Counted from the stretch's first letter, positions 51,717 through 61,299 are shown. The stretch: 64,000 bases of DNA from an uncultured Bacteroides sp. (GCA_900546925.1 UREV01000009.1:1-64000); one strand, 5' to 3'. A program made the numbers and translations. The notes: a model not told the origin generated them from the sequence alone.

Positions 51717-53777
51717 ATGGACAAAGAACAGGCTGGGAAAAGGATAAAAGAACTCAGAGAGATTCTCTGGGAGAACAGCAAAAAATATTATGTGGAGAAT
51801 GCTCCGACCATGAGTGATTATGATTACGATCACCTCATGTATGAACTCGGAGAGTTGGAGGATGAGTATCCGGATTTGATAACTCCGGACTCCCCTACCA
51901 GAAAAGTCGGCAGCGACCTGGAAAGCAGGTTCGCCCAGTATCCGCATAAATATCCTATGCTTTCTCTCGGGAATACATATAATATCGGAGAGATAGAAGA
52001 TTTCGTGGCGAGGGCTACAAAGGCTGTCGGCAAACCATTCACGTTTTCATGCGAATTAAAATTCGACGGGACGGCCATTTGCCTGACATATCGTAACGGT
52101 AAGCTTTTCAGGGCGTTGACCAGAGGTGACGGTGTCATAGGTGATGATGTCACTGAAAATGTGAAGCATATTTCGAACATACCGGAGACTTTACATGGAA
52201 CAGGTTTTCCTGAAGAGTTCGAAATCCGTGGAGAGATTTTGATGCCTTATGCGGCATTCGACAAACTTAACGAGGAACGTCTCAGAAATGAAGATGCACC
52301 TTTCGCCAATCCGAGAAATGCAGCGTCGGGATCACTTAAGTTATTGGACCCTAAGGAAGTAGGTCGTCGTGGACTGATGTGTACACTGTATCATATTCCG
52401 AGTCCGAATATTTCGTTTCCGACTCATGATGAAGCATTGAAGGCGGCGGCTTCTTGGGGTCTTCCCGTGTCTGACAAGCGTAAGATATGCCACAATATCG
52501 ATGAAATCGAGGCATATATAAACTATTGGGACAAAGAGCGTAAGATGCTTCCTTATGCTACCGATGGTATCGTGATAAAGATAAACGAGCTGGAATATCA
52601 GACTCTGCTCGGCTATACCGCCAAGTTTCCACGTTGGGCAGTAGCGTTCAAATTCAAGGCCGAACAGGCATTGACCCAAATAAAATCCATTGACTATCAG
52701 GTGGGTAGAACTGGAGCGGTCACGCCGGTGGCGAACCTCACTCCGGTGCAGCTTTCCGGAACGGTGGTGAAGCGCGCGACTCTGAACAATGCGGATATGA
52801 TGGCGCAGATGGATATCCGAGTCGGCGATTTCGTCTATGTCGAGAAGGGCGGGGAGATTATTCCGAAGATTACAGGAGTGGAACTCTCCAAGCGCGGAAA
52901 GGATGTTCAGAAGCCTGAATTTCCGACTGTTTGCCCGGACTGCGGCACTCCGCTAGTGAAGGAAGACGATGAAGCCAAGTGGTTTTGCCCGAATGTGGAT
53001 GGTTGTCCTACGCAGATAAAGGGGCGTCTGGTGCATTTCCTGAGTCGTAAAGCTATGAATGTCATAGCCGGTGATGCTACTGTAGATCAGCTGTTTAACT
53101 TGGATCTTGTACGTACTCCCGCGGATTTCTATGATTTGAGGAAGTTCGACCTTCTGAGGCTTGAAGGCTGGAAAGACCGCTCAGCACAGAGATTCCTGGA
53201 CAGCTTGCGCAACAGTCTGAAAGTCAGCTTCGACCACGTGCTTTTCGCTTTGGGCATCAGGTATGTCGGCGAGTCTACGGCCAAGGAAATTGCGCAACAT
53301 TTCGGCGACATTGACAAAATCGCTGCTGCAAGCATGGATGAACTTCTGGCGGTGCCTGATGTGGGTGAAGTCATCGCAAAAAGCGTGTATGACTTCTTCA
53401 GAGTTCCGCAGCATATAATTGAGATACAGAGACTTAGAGCCGACGGATTGAAACTGTCCATGGAAGCGGCCAGCAAGAGCCTCTCGGCAGCATTGGCAGG
53501 AAAAATCATCGTTATTTCCGGCAATTTCAGCATTTCCCGCGACGAGATGAAGGAACTGATCGAACTTCACGGTGGCAAGAACAGCTCTTCTCTGAGCGGC
53601 AAGACCTCTTTCCTGCTGGCGGGTACGAAACCTGGGCCGGAGAAGATGAAGAAGGCTGAGGACTTGAAAATACCTGTCGTGAGTGAGGATGAATTCCGAA
53701 AGATGCTTCCGGAAGGGTCAATGCCGGAGGACGAAGTTACTGAACCTGATCTTTTTGGAGGGATGGTAGATGATTAA
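51717..53777 (+). CDS. ligA: NAD-dependent DNA ligase
   Basis: 686 residues from the ATG at 51717. Seals nicks in replication and repair. Domain Ia (1-65) with YYVENAPTMSDYDYD is followed by the adenylation domain, with Lys115 in CELKFDGTA. Next come the OB fold, a four-Cys zinc finger (CPDCGTPL...CPNVDGC), the helix-hairpin-helix repeats, and a C-terminal BRCT domain (GKIIVISGNFSISRDE). All parts are present. The stop overlaps the start of the BrkB-type gene by eight bases. Confidence 0.97.
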   Translation: MDKEQAGKRIKELREILWENSKKYYVENAPTMSDYDYDHLMYELGELEDEYPDLITPDSPTRKVGSDLESRFAQYPHKYPMLSLGNTYNIGEIEDFVARATKAVGKPFTFSCELKFDGTAICLTYRNGKLFRALTRGDGVIGDDVTENVKHISNIPETLHGTGFPEEFEIRGEILMPYAAFDKLNEERLRNEDAPFANPRNAASGSLKLLDPKEVGRRGLMCTLYHIPSPNISFPTHDEALKAAASWGLPVSDKRKICHNIDEIEAYINYWDKERKMLPYATDGIVIKINELEYQTLLGYTAKFPRWAVAFKFKAEQALTQIKSIDYQVGRTGAVTPVANLTPVQLSGTVVKRATLNNADMMAQMDIRVGDFVYVEKGGEIIPKITGVELSKRGKDVQKPEFPTVCPDCGTPLVKEDDEAKWFCPNVDGCPTQIKGRLVHFLSRKAMNVIAGDATVDQLFNLDLVRTPADFYDLRKFDLLRLEGWKDRSAQRFLDSLRNSLKVSFDHVLFALGIRYVGESTAKEIAQHFGDIDKIAAASMDELLAVPDVGEVIAKSVYDFFRVPQHIIEIQRLRADGLKLSMEAASKSLSAALAGKIIVISGNFSISRDEMKELIELHGGKNSSSLSGKTSFLLAGTKPGPEKMKKAEDLKIPVVSEDEFRKMLPEGSMPEDEVTEPDLFGGMVDD

Positions 53778-54687
53778 GAAGATACGCAAAGTAAGAAGTT
53801 TCCTTTCCGAGGATATCTGGAACGAGAATTTGAACAATCTTTCCAGAATGCGTGCGCATTTCATTAAGGATCTGCGTGTTCTTGTCGTTACCATCAAGAC
53901 TTTTTCCGCAGAAAAGATTGGATTTCAGGCTGTTGCGCTGAGTTTCTTCTGCACGATGGCTGCTGTGCCGTTTATGGCTGTAGCTTTTGCGATTACTGGA
54001 GGACTCGGCTTGGAAGATACGCTTAAACAGTTGCTGGTCAGTAATATACCGAATCAGCAGGCAGTCGATACGCTTTTCGGATATGCCCAGAATGTGATAG
54101 ACACGGCTCAGTCCAGTCCAGTGGGACTTGTGAGTGCGCTCCTCTTCACATGGTTGGTGCTGTGGATGATGATGTGTGTGGAATCAGTGTTCAACAACGT
54201 GTGGAGAGTGAACAAGTCCAGAAACATATTCAAGAGACTCACGTTCTATCTCGTGATTATGGGACTCTCCCCTTTCGTGGTCCTGCTTTTCTTTGCAGGC
54301 GCCATAGTTTATTCCAACGTGTTGGATGTCCTGGTTCCTGACGTGGTCTTTTCGGAGAATATAAAGAATTTTCTTGGCTGGGTAGTCTTCGCTGCGGTTT
54401 CAGTGATGACATTCTCAGCGATGTATAAATTTATCCCGAATCATTATGTCCGTTACAAGGATGCGCTGAAAGCGGCATTGCTCTCGGGTGTTCTATTTAC
54501 CATTTTGCAATATCTTTTCCTGGAGACGCAGATTTTTGTCTCCAGACTGAACACGATATATGGCGCAGTTGCCGCAATACCTCTTTTTATGTTCTGGCTT
54601 AACTTCGGATGGTTCATAATCCTGATCGGTGCCGAGCTTTCCTATGCTTTCCAGAACGTGGATAACTATAATCTTGATACAGAGTAG
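53770..54687 (+). CDS. YihY/BrkB family membrane protein
   Basis: 305 residues with about six membrane helices and cytoplasmic ends. The family signature includes AEKIGFQAVALSFF near the N-terminus (about residue 45) and the last helices LFTILQYLFLETQIF and AAIPLFMFWLNFGWFIILIG. The function is unknown; old names such as ribonuclease BN are wrong for this family. It is translationally coupled to ligA upstream and followed by the (p)ppGpp gene after a single base. Confidence 0.9.
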   Translation: MIKKIRKVRSFLSEDIWNENLNNLSRMRAHFIKDLRVLVVTIKTFSAEKIGFQAVALSFFCTMAAVPFMAVAFAITGGLGLEDTLKQLLVSNIPNQQAVDTLFGYAQNVIDTAQSSPVGLVSALLFTWLVLWMMMCVESVFNNVWRVNKSRNIFKRLTFYLVIMGLSPFVVLLFFAGAIVYSNVLDVLVPDVVFSENIKNFLGWVVFAAVSVMTFSAMYKFIPNHYVRYKDALKAALLSGVLFTILQYLFLETQIFVSRLNTIYGAVAAIPLFMFWLNFGWFIILIGAELSYAFQNVDNYNLDTE

Positions 54688-54688
54688 T

Positions 54689-56875
54689 ATGAGCTTTTCA
54701 CAGTTTACACAAAAGGATTACGAAGTCATAGCACGCAACTATGCGGAGCTTAAAGAGGCCGCCAAAAAGAGGTGTGCCGGGGAGCAGGAATTGGACGTCG
54801 TCCAGAAGGCCTTCGATTTCGCCAATGAAGCTCACAAGAATGTCCGCAGACGTTCTGGAGAACCATATATGTTGCACCCGATAGCTGTCGCCAAGATTGT
54901 TGTCAATGATATCGGGCTCGGTTACAAGTCTATCGCAGCCGCGCTCCTCCATGACGTCGTGGAGGACACCGATTACACTGTAGATGACATCCGACATCTT
55001 TTCGGTGATAAAATCGCATCTCTCGTAGAGGGTCTGACGAAGATCAAGAATGTGTTGGATAACCAGGACAAGAAGAATAAGGACGGACAGACTGAGAGCA
55101 GCCTCCAGGCAGAGAATTTCAAGCGTATTCTCCTGACTCTCAATGATGATGTGCGTGTAGTTCTCATCAAGCTTGCAGACCGGCTGCATAACTGCCGTAC
55201 CATAGAATTCATGCCTGAGTACAAGCGTGACAAGATCTTGAGCGAGACCATGTTCATCTTCGTGCCGCTGGCTCACCGTCTCGGTTTGTATGAGGTGAAG
55301 TCTGAAATGGAGAACATCTGGCTCCGCTATAAAGAACCGGATGCATACAACGACATCACAGCGAAGATTAACAGAGACTTGTCCGACAAGGAGAAGAGCA
55401 TCGACGAGTTCATCAGCCCTATCAGGAAGGCATTGACAGACGCCGGATTCGATTTCCAGATCAAACGAAGGGTGAAAACGCCTTATTCGATCTGGCACAA
55501 GATGGTCACCAAACAGTTGACTTTCGAGCAGATATATGACCTTTATGCAGTCCGCGTAATCTTCAATCCTGCAGAGAATTCTCATGAAAGTGAGCGAGAC
55601 CAATGTTATCACGTATTCTCGATAATCACTGGAATTTACAGGTATAAGCCGGACCGCGTGCGTGACTGGGTAAAACATCCGAAGAACAACGGATATGAGG
55701 CTCTGCATTGTACTCTCATGAGTTTAACGGGATTATGGATAGAAGTCCAGATTCGCACGAAACGCATGGACGACATCGCCGAAAAAGGTATCGCTGCACA
55801 CTGGGCCTATAAGCAGGACGGCTATATCAGCGAGAATGACAGTGAGATGGACAAGTGGCTCTCCAAAGTGAAGGAGATTCTCGTCAGCTCTGATGTCAAT
55901 GCTCTTGAACTTCTGGATATCATTCATAACGACTTAACTACCACGACGATATCCGTGTTCACACCTAAAGGCGAGCAAAAATCCATACAGAATGGTGCGA
56001 CGGCCCTGGATTTTGCATATATGATTCATTCCGAAATAGGCAGCAAAGCTATTGCCGCCAAGGTGAACATGAAGCTGGCTCCTCTTTCATATGTTCTGAA
56101 GACTGGAGACCAGATCGAAATCATTTCTGCGGAAGATGCACATCCTAAAGTAGAATGGATGGAATTCCTCCAGACCAGGCATGCCAAAAACTTGGTCTTG
56201 GACTATTTCCGTCCTCAGAGGCAACACTTTATAGATTTAGGCGTACAGACATTGACAGTAACCCTCGGCAGCCTCGACAAGAAATACAGCGATACCGTCC
56301 TCCGAAAGCTCTCAGACTCGTTCAACATGAGCAATACGGACGAGTTTCTTTTCCGTTTCGGTATAGGATATTTCCGTCCGGAGGCGGTGCGCGAAATACT
56401 CGACGAGAAGGCGAAGCATTCTGCCGGTCAGGAATATGTGATCAATTCAGCTGACGGCCACAAATACGTAATCGCGTCATGTTGTAACCCTATTCCGGGC
56501 GATCCTGTTGTGGGTTTCCTGGCACCTGACGGCAGCATCACCGTACATAAAAAGACTTGCAGCGTGGCAGAGGACATAGCCACCAAACACGGCAACTGGA
56601 TCGTTATGCCGAAGTGGGAATCCGCGACCGACCAGTCTTTCCTGGTACGCATTTCGCTCAAAGGAATCGACCGTATAGGTCTTCTGAATGACTTGACAGG
56701 TTGCATTTCCGTGTCTATGGGCGTAAATATGAGGCAGATACATTTGGCTGCCAACGACGGTATATTCGAGGGTTTCATAGACCTGCTCGTGCATAATAGA
56801 GTGATACTTGAGAAAGTGTTATCGAATATAATGAAGGTCAAAGGGTTACAGAACGTTATGAGAACGGATCTCTGA
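54689..56875 (+). CDS. relA: Bifunctional (p)ppGpp synthetase/hydrolase, RelA/SpoT family
   Basis: 728 residues from the ATG at 54689, one base after the previous stop. Controls the stringent response. The HD hydrolase domain has HPIAVAKIV and LLHDVVEDTDY with a complete His-Asp pair, and KLADRLHNCRTI. The synthetase domain has KRRVKTPYSIWHK and YDLYAVRVIF. TGS (SVFTPKGEQKSI, about 420-480) and C-terminal ACT (RIGLLNDLTG) complete the long form. Hydrolase and synthetase motifs both look intact, so it is the bifunctional type. Confidence 0.95.
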   Translation: MSFSQFTQKDYEVIARNYAELKEAAKKRCAGEQELDVVQKAFDFANEAHKNVRRRSGEPYMLHPIAVAKIVVNDIGLGYKSIAAALLHDVVEDTDYTVDDIRHLFGDKIASLVEGLTKIKNVLDNQDKKNKDGQTESSLQAENFKRILLTLNDDVRVVLIKLADRLHNCRTIEFMPEYKRDKILSETMFIFVPLAHRLGLYEVKSEMENIWLRYKEPDAYNDITAKINRDLSDKEKSIDEFISPIRKALTDAGFDFQIKRRVKTPYSIWHKMVTKQLTFEQIYDLYAVRVIFNPAENSHESERDQCYHVFSIITGIYRYKPDRVRDWVKHPKNNGYEALHCTLMSLTGLWIEVQIRTKRMDDIAEKGIAAHWAYKQDGYISENDSEMDKWLSKVKEILVSSDVNALELLDIIHNDLTTTTISVFTPKGEQKSIQNGATALDFAYMIHSEIGSKAIAAKVNMKLAPLSYVLKTGDQIEIISAEDAHPKVEWMEFLQTRHAKNLVLDYFRPQRQHFIDLGVQTLTVTLGSLDKKYSDTVLRKLSDSFNMSNTDEFLFRFGIGYFRPEAVREILDEKAKHSAGQEYVINSADGHKYVIASCCNPIPGDPVVGFLAPDGSITVHKKTCSVAEDIATKHGNWIVMPKWESATDQSFLVRISLKGIDRIGLLNDLTGCISVSMGVNMRQIHLAANDGIFEGFIDLLVHNRVILEKVLSNIMKVKGLQNVMRTDL

Positions 56876-56890
56876 TTTTTGTGAAGTGAG

Positions 56891-58696
56891 ATGAAGATGA
56901 AAAAAATTACAAGCAAGTTAATTCCGGCCATACCGGTACTCGCGATATTGTGGTCCATGATGTTTTCGCCGTCTTGCGCGAACACCACGACGCCGCCGAG
57001 CGGAGGAAAAAAAGATACGATTCCGCCGCTGATTACCGATATCAGGCCTCTGCCGGGTACTGTCAATGTTCCTGTGCATAACGCGAAGATTACTATCACG
57101 TTCAATGAATATGTGACGGTAAAGGACCCGAAGGGTATCTTCCTGTCCCCACCTCTGGAGAAGACACCGAAATACAAGATCCGCGGAAAATCCGTAGTCG
57201 TTTATTTCGAGTCTGATTTACAGGAGAATACGACATATACCCTCGACCTCACAGGAGCCATAGCTGACAACAACGAGGGCAACATGTTCCCAGGCTATAC
57301 GTTGATGTTCTCCACAGGAGAAAAGATAGATTCGATGGCGATGACCGGAGTAGTCCGCGATTGCAACACACTGCAGCCTATCAAAGGCGCTACCGTGATG
57401 CTGTACAAGGACTTGTCCGATTCGGCCGTGTTCAAGCAGCGTCCTGATGCAGCCGTAAAAACCGATGACTGGGGCTACTTCGCGTTAAGAAACATTGCGG
57501 ACACTTTATATAGACTGTACGCCATAAAAGACGAGAGTTCCAACAATATTTACGACCCGGACAACGACCAGATTGCCTTCTGTGACAGCATAATACGACC
57601 AGTCATGATATCTTCCGACAAACTTCCGGAACTCATGAAGTACGATATGCTGGACACCCTTCACTGTATGGCGCGTAAAGCGGAGCATGAAATGGTGATG
57701 TTCCGCGAGCGCCCGTCCAAACAGATGATTGTCAATAAAGTACGTACAAGTCCAAGGTCCGCCTATATCACATTTATGGCGCCAGACACCAAGATCGATT
57801 CGATGTGGGTCCGCGGAATTCCGCAGAACAAGCTGATCGCCCAGTTCAATCCCCGCAAGGACAGTCTCGAGGTTTGGGTCAATGACAGACGCCGTCAGCC
57901 AGACACATTGCACCTTTTCGTGGATTATCTCAAGACAGATACTTTGGGAGTACTTCAGCCGTTTACCGAACATGTGCGTCTTGCGATGGAAAAGACTGGC
58001 GGAAGATCCAAGAGTTCCAGAAGGAATATCAAGCATGAGGATACCACTTGTGTGATGAAAGTTACTGCTGAACCTGAAACCATCGAGCAGAATGGTTTTT
58101 CGGTGGAGTTCAACTACCCTATCATCTACGAGTCATTCGATTCCATATCATTGGTTTCCATAAATCCTAAACAGCAGGAATCTGCTATGAAATTCTCAGT
58201 ATCGAGAGACACTCTCAACTTGAGAAAATATGTCCTGATGCCAGAGGGAAAATTGCTTTCAGGATACGAATACAAATTGAAGGTCCCTTATCGTAAGTTC
58301 CGTGATATCAATGGGTTCTATAACGACAGTACTGAGGTCAAAGTGTCTCTTCCCAAAGACGATAAGTTAAGTTCACTTACCCTGCATCTTACGGGAGTTT
58401 CTCACAAATATATTGTCGAACTTCTTAATGACAAGAGGGATAAGGTGCTGCGTAATTACATTATAGAAAAAGACAGAGACCTTGTGTTCCCTTATCTGAA
58501 AGAGGGCAAATACTCCATAAGAATCACCGAGGACAAGAACCGCAACGGCATCGTGGATACTGGTAATGTCCTGGAGCACAGACAGCCGGAGAAAGTGGTG
58601 TTCTATAAACTTCGTGACGGGTCTTATGTGCTCAGTATCAAGGAGTCTACCGATATGGAACAGAATATCGACATCAGTAAATTGTTTGGAAAATAA
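56891..58696 (+). CDS. Ig-like (SbsA/Big_5) domain lipoprotein
   Basis: 601 residues. A signal peptide ends in a lipobox SPSC, Cys at about residue 29, so it is a lipoprotein. The start of the mature part is Pro/Gly-rich (TTPPSGGKKDTIPP). A Big_5/SbsA-type Ig-like domain (about 40-150: VPVHNAKITITFNEYV, TTYTLDLTGAI) is followed by a carboxypeptidase-regulatory-like domain (GVVRDCNTLQPIKGA) and a mostly beta C-terminus. This layout is common in Bacteroidota; the function is unknown. Its stop overlaps the next start by one base (TAATG). Confidence 0.82.
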   Translation: MKMKKITSKLIPAIPVLAILWSMMFSPSCANTTTPPSGGKKDTIPPLITDIRPLPGTVNVPVHNAKITITFNEYVTVKDPKGIFLSPPLEKTPKYKIRGKSVVVYFESDLQENTTYTLDLTGAIADNNEGNMFPGYTLMFSTGEKIDSMAMTGVVRDCNTLQPIKGATVMLYKDLSDSAVFKQRPDAAVKTDDWGYFALRNIADTLYRLYAIKDESSNNIYDPDNDQIAFCDSIIRPVMISSDKLPELMKYDMLDTLHCMARKAEHEMVMFRERPSKQMIVNKVRTSPRSAYITFMAPDTKIDSMWVRGIPQNKLIAQFNPRKDSLEVWVNDRRRQPDTLHLFVDYLKTDTLGVLQPFTEHVRLAMEKTGGRSKSSRRNIKHEDTTCVMKVTAEPETIEQNGFSVEFNYPIIYESFDSISLVSINPKQQESAMKFSVSRDTLNLRKYVLMPEGKLLSGYEYKLKVPYRKFRDINGFYNDSTEVKVSLPKDDKLSSLTLHLTGVSHKYIVELLNDKRDKVLRNYIIEKDRDLVFPYLKEGKYSIRITEDKNRNGIVDTGNVLEHRQPEKVVFYKLRDGSYVLSIKESTDMEQNIDISKLFGK

Positions 58697-59589
58697 TGAG
58701 ACGGATAGTATATTTTACAGTCTTTTTGTCCTTCTTCGCGACTATAGCCAATGCGCAGACCACAGAAAAGGCCGACACACTGAGTTTACAGCAGAAGGTA
58801 GTTTCGGTAGCGTCAGCAGATTCTGTTGAGTACACCGATGCTTTCCTGGATACCTTGCAGCTTAACCGCAAGTTTCTGATCAATGATTATTCGATGATCG
58901 GTGTCCAGTATGGTTATACATTGAGCCAGACAATGTTCAATCCGACCAAAAAGCAGGGAATGCTGGAGCATCCTTTAAACTTCGGCGTCACATATACCAG
59001 ATACGGCAAACTCTTCTCTTATATGCCTTATTTCGGTTTCCAAACAGGATTCTTCTATGGGCAGAGCGGATATATCTTTAAGAAAGACAAGAAGACAGGA
59101 GTTTATACAGAGTCTGTAGACGGAGCTACAAGTGCTACTTATTCATACTTGGAAGTTCCGCTTCTTGCTCATTTTCACGTGGATGTATGGCATCTTAAGC
59201 TCATCGCAAATGTCGGATTGTTCGGCAGTTGGCGATTCGATGTAGAGCGTGAAGGCGACAGAGTCCCTACAGAATATCTGAACAAATTCTATGATTATGA
59301 GCGCCGTATCGGTTATGGTATCAAAGGCGGAGTCGGCATAGGTTTCGTTTTCGATCCTGTGGAGTTCCATATTCAGGGAACATACAGATATTCTCTCGGC
59401 TCGCTGTACAAGCCTGATTACGCCAGTGAATATTATTACAGATTTGCCCATCCTGCGGATATCATCATTTCTGCCGGATTGCATTTCCAGCTGACCAAGC
59501 GTACAGGAAAGACTAGAAAACAACTTAAGAATATTGCAAAACAATCTGTATATGAACCAGTTGAAAACATTGACAGCAACAGTCGGTAA
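58696..59589 (+). CDS. Outer-membrane beta-barrel protein (porin family-like)
   Basis: 297 residues with a signal peptide cleaved near ANAQ (residue 21). The body alternates short strands rich in Tyr, Phe and Gly (GVQYGYTLSQTMFN, YMPYFGFQTGFFYGQ, GGVGIGFVFDPVEF), as in PorT-like Bacteroidota barrels. The final 25 residues are polar (RKQLKNIAKQS). The start overlaps the Ig-like lipoprotein gene by one base, and its 3' end overlaps ispG by 38 bases, so the three form a tightly coupled group. The partner lipoprotein may work with the barrel. Confidence 0.72.
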   Translation: MRRIVYFTVFLSFFATIANAQTTEKADTLSLQQKVVSVASADSVEYTDAFLDTLQLNRKFLINDYSMIGVQYGYTLSQTMFNPTKKQGMLEHPLNFGVTYTRYGKLFSYMPYFGFQTGFFYGQSGYIFKKDKKTGVYTESVDGATSATYSYLEVPLLAHFHVDVWHLKLIANVGLFGSWRFDVEREGDRVPTEYLNKFYDYERRIGYGIKGGVGIGFVFDPVEFHIQGTYRYSLGSLYKPDYASEYYYRFAHPADIIISAGLHFQLTKRTGKTRKQLKNIAKQSVYEPVENIDSNSR

Positions 59590-60898
59590 TATAAAGATCG
59601 GCTCTGGCTACCCTATCGCCGTGCAGACGATGTGCAACACGCATACTTATGATGAAGATGCCACCGTGGCTCAATGTGTCAGGATGCACGAGGCCGGTGC
59701 GGATATCATAAGAATCACAGTTCCAGGACTTCAGGATGTGCCTCATATAAAGGCTATCAGGGAGCGTCTTAGATCCATGCAGATAGAGACCCCGATCGTT
59801 GCGGATATTCATTTTTCGTCCGAGACTGCTATCGCTGTAGCACCTTTCGTCGAGAAAGTGAGAATCAATCCCGGTAATTTCAATAAGGATTTTGATGAGG
59901 CTTCGCGCCAGCTTACCCGTCTTGTCAATGTCTGTTCGCAGTATGGGACAGCGATTCGTATAGGCTTGAATCACGGCTCTCTTGGAGACCGCATCACGAA
60001 TCTTTACGGGAACACGCCTGATGCGATGGCGAAAGCTGCCATGGAGTGGCTCAGACTATGCGCTGCCAACAATTTCTATAACGTGGTAGTGTCTCTCAAG
60101 TCAAGTAACACTTATGTTATGGTAGAGGCTTATCGCTTGCTGGCCAAATACATGCAGGAAGAAAACATGGTATTTCCTCTCCATGTCGGTGTTACGGAAG
60201 CAGGTAACGGAGACTCCGGCCGCATCAAGTCTTGTGTAGGTATTTCATCACTCCTCTCTGAAGGAATCGGAAATACTATCCGTGTTTCACTGACTGAGGA
60301 TCCTGTGAATGAGATTCCTGTTGGCCGTTATCTGGAACTTCGTTACGATGGAAAACTGACATCGACGATGACAGCCGTCAAGATTTCAGGGAAAACCGCG
60401 GAAGCGGTCTATGACTCCCCTTCCCGTGAGAGACTGATCTTGGATTTCTCATGTGATTTCGGCAAACGTCTCCTGGATAAGGAGTTGGATGAGGTTCACA
60501 TATCCGGTACATATAAGGATGAAAACGGCAATCCTGTCTCTATCGAAGAGTCCGGCTTAGCCAAATATCTGGAGGATGAACTTCTCCAGGCTGCAAGAAG
60601 GCGTTTTTACAAGCCTGAATATATAGCATGTCCGGGTTGTGGACGTACGATGTATAACTTGCAGTCAGCGTTCGAGCAGGTAAAGGCGCGCACTGCGCAT
60701 CTGAAGGATGTTGTGATCGCAGTCATGGGCTGCATCGTGAATGGTCCTGGTGAAATGGCAGACGCCGATTGGGGCTATGTCGGCGAAGGCAACGGTAAAG
60801 TGTCCATCTATCACAAGAAAGAGGCAGTTTTGCGCCACGTGCCCGAAGACGAAGCTGTCGACAAACTCGTCGCCCTCATCGAGGAACAGAATCAGTAA
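59552..60898 (+). CDS. ispG: 4-hydroxy-3-methylbut-2-en-1-yl diphosphate synthase (IspG/GcpE)
   Basis: Seventh step of the MEP isoprenoid pathway. About 448 residues from the ATG at 59552, inside the preceding gene; a TTG at 59534 is also in frame, and no later start keeps the VGNIKIG beginning. The TIM-barrel part includes PIAVQTMCNTHT and VRINPGNF. The iron-sulfur domain has CPGCGRTMYNLQ and MGCIVNGPGEM with three Cys ligands and the Glu. Between them lies an insert about 80 residues longer than in E. coli, but far shorter than the roughly 600-residue Bacteroides enzyme would need. Confidence 0.94.
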   Translation: MNQLKTLTATVGNIKIGSGYPIAVQTMCNTHTYDEDATVAQCVRMHEAGADIIRITVPGLQDVPHIKAIRERLRSMQIETPIVADIHFSSETAIAVAPFVEKVRINPGNFNKDFDEASRQLTRLVNVCSQYGTAIRIGLNHGSLGDRITNLYGNTPDAMAKAAMEWLRLCAANNFYNVVVSLKSSNTYVMVEAYRLLAKYMQEENMVFPLHVGVTEAGNGDSGRIKSCVGISSLLSEGIGNTIRVSLTEDPVNEIPVGRYLELRYDGKLTSTMTAVKISGKTAEAVYDSPSRERLILDFSCDFGKRLLDKELDEVHISGTYKDENGNPVSIEESGLAKYLEDELLQAARRRFYKPEYIACPGCGRTMYNLQSAFEQVKARTAHLKDVVIAVMGCIVNGPGEMADADWGYVGEGNGKVSIYHKKEAVLRHVPEDEAVDKLVALIEEQNQ

Positions 60899-61262
60899 CG
60901 GGCACGGTAACGTTGGTAACGTTGGTTAATAGACGACGCCCGCGCTGCTCTCAGTCTGGAGACTTCCGCGCTTCGCGCTCCATCCAGTCACGGACGGAGT
61001 CCGTGACAGCCGCTCACGAGGCCGCGGCCGGCCACGGTCTCCAGACTGAGAGCAGCGTGGGCTCATGCATATAAACCAAGTTTTTCAGGATTGTATAAGA
61101 TAACCGCTCGTTGGACAGTAAGCACGGATGTCTCCAGACTGAGAGTAGCGCGGGCTCATGTATATAAACCAAGTTTCTTATGATTGTATAAGATAACCGC
61201 TCGTTGAACAGTAAGCACGGATGTCTCCAGACTGAGAGCTGCTATGGACCACGCAAAAAAAT
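60899..61262. repeat. Structured element locus C: cruciform core followed by 93-bp tandem repeats
   Basis: Left arm 60938-60963 and right arm 61037-61062 are complementary with a single mismatch in 26. The core 60964-61036 has a GTCACGGAC/GTCCGTGAC hairpin and the GGCCGCGGCCGGCC palindrome. From the right arm starts a 93-bp unit: 61037-61129, 61130-61222, and a partial third copy 61223-61247. The layout equals locus A although arms and units differ in sequence. No gene is seen. Confidence 0.85.
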
Positions 61263-61299
61263 AACTCCCGCAGTGATAAATGATTCACTTGCGGGAGTT
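61263..61299 (-). terminator. Strong terminator after the ftsH-cdsA-psd group
   Basis: AACTCCCGCA (61263-61272) pairs with 61290-61299 and an inner GTGA pairs with TCAC. On the minus strand the stem is followed by TTATTTTTTT. It ends the minus-strand group and perhaps also ispG transcripts. Confidence 0.85.
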
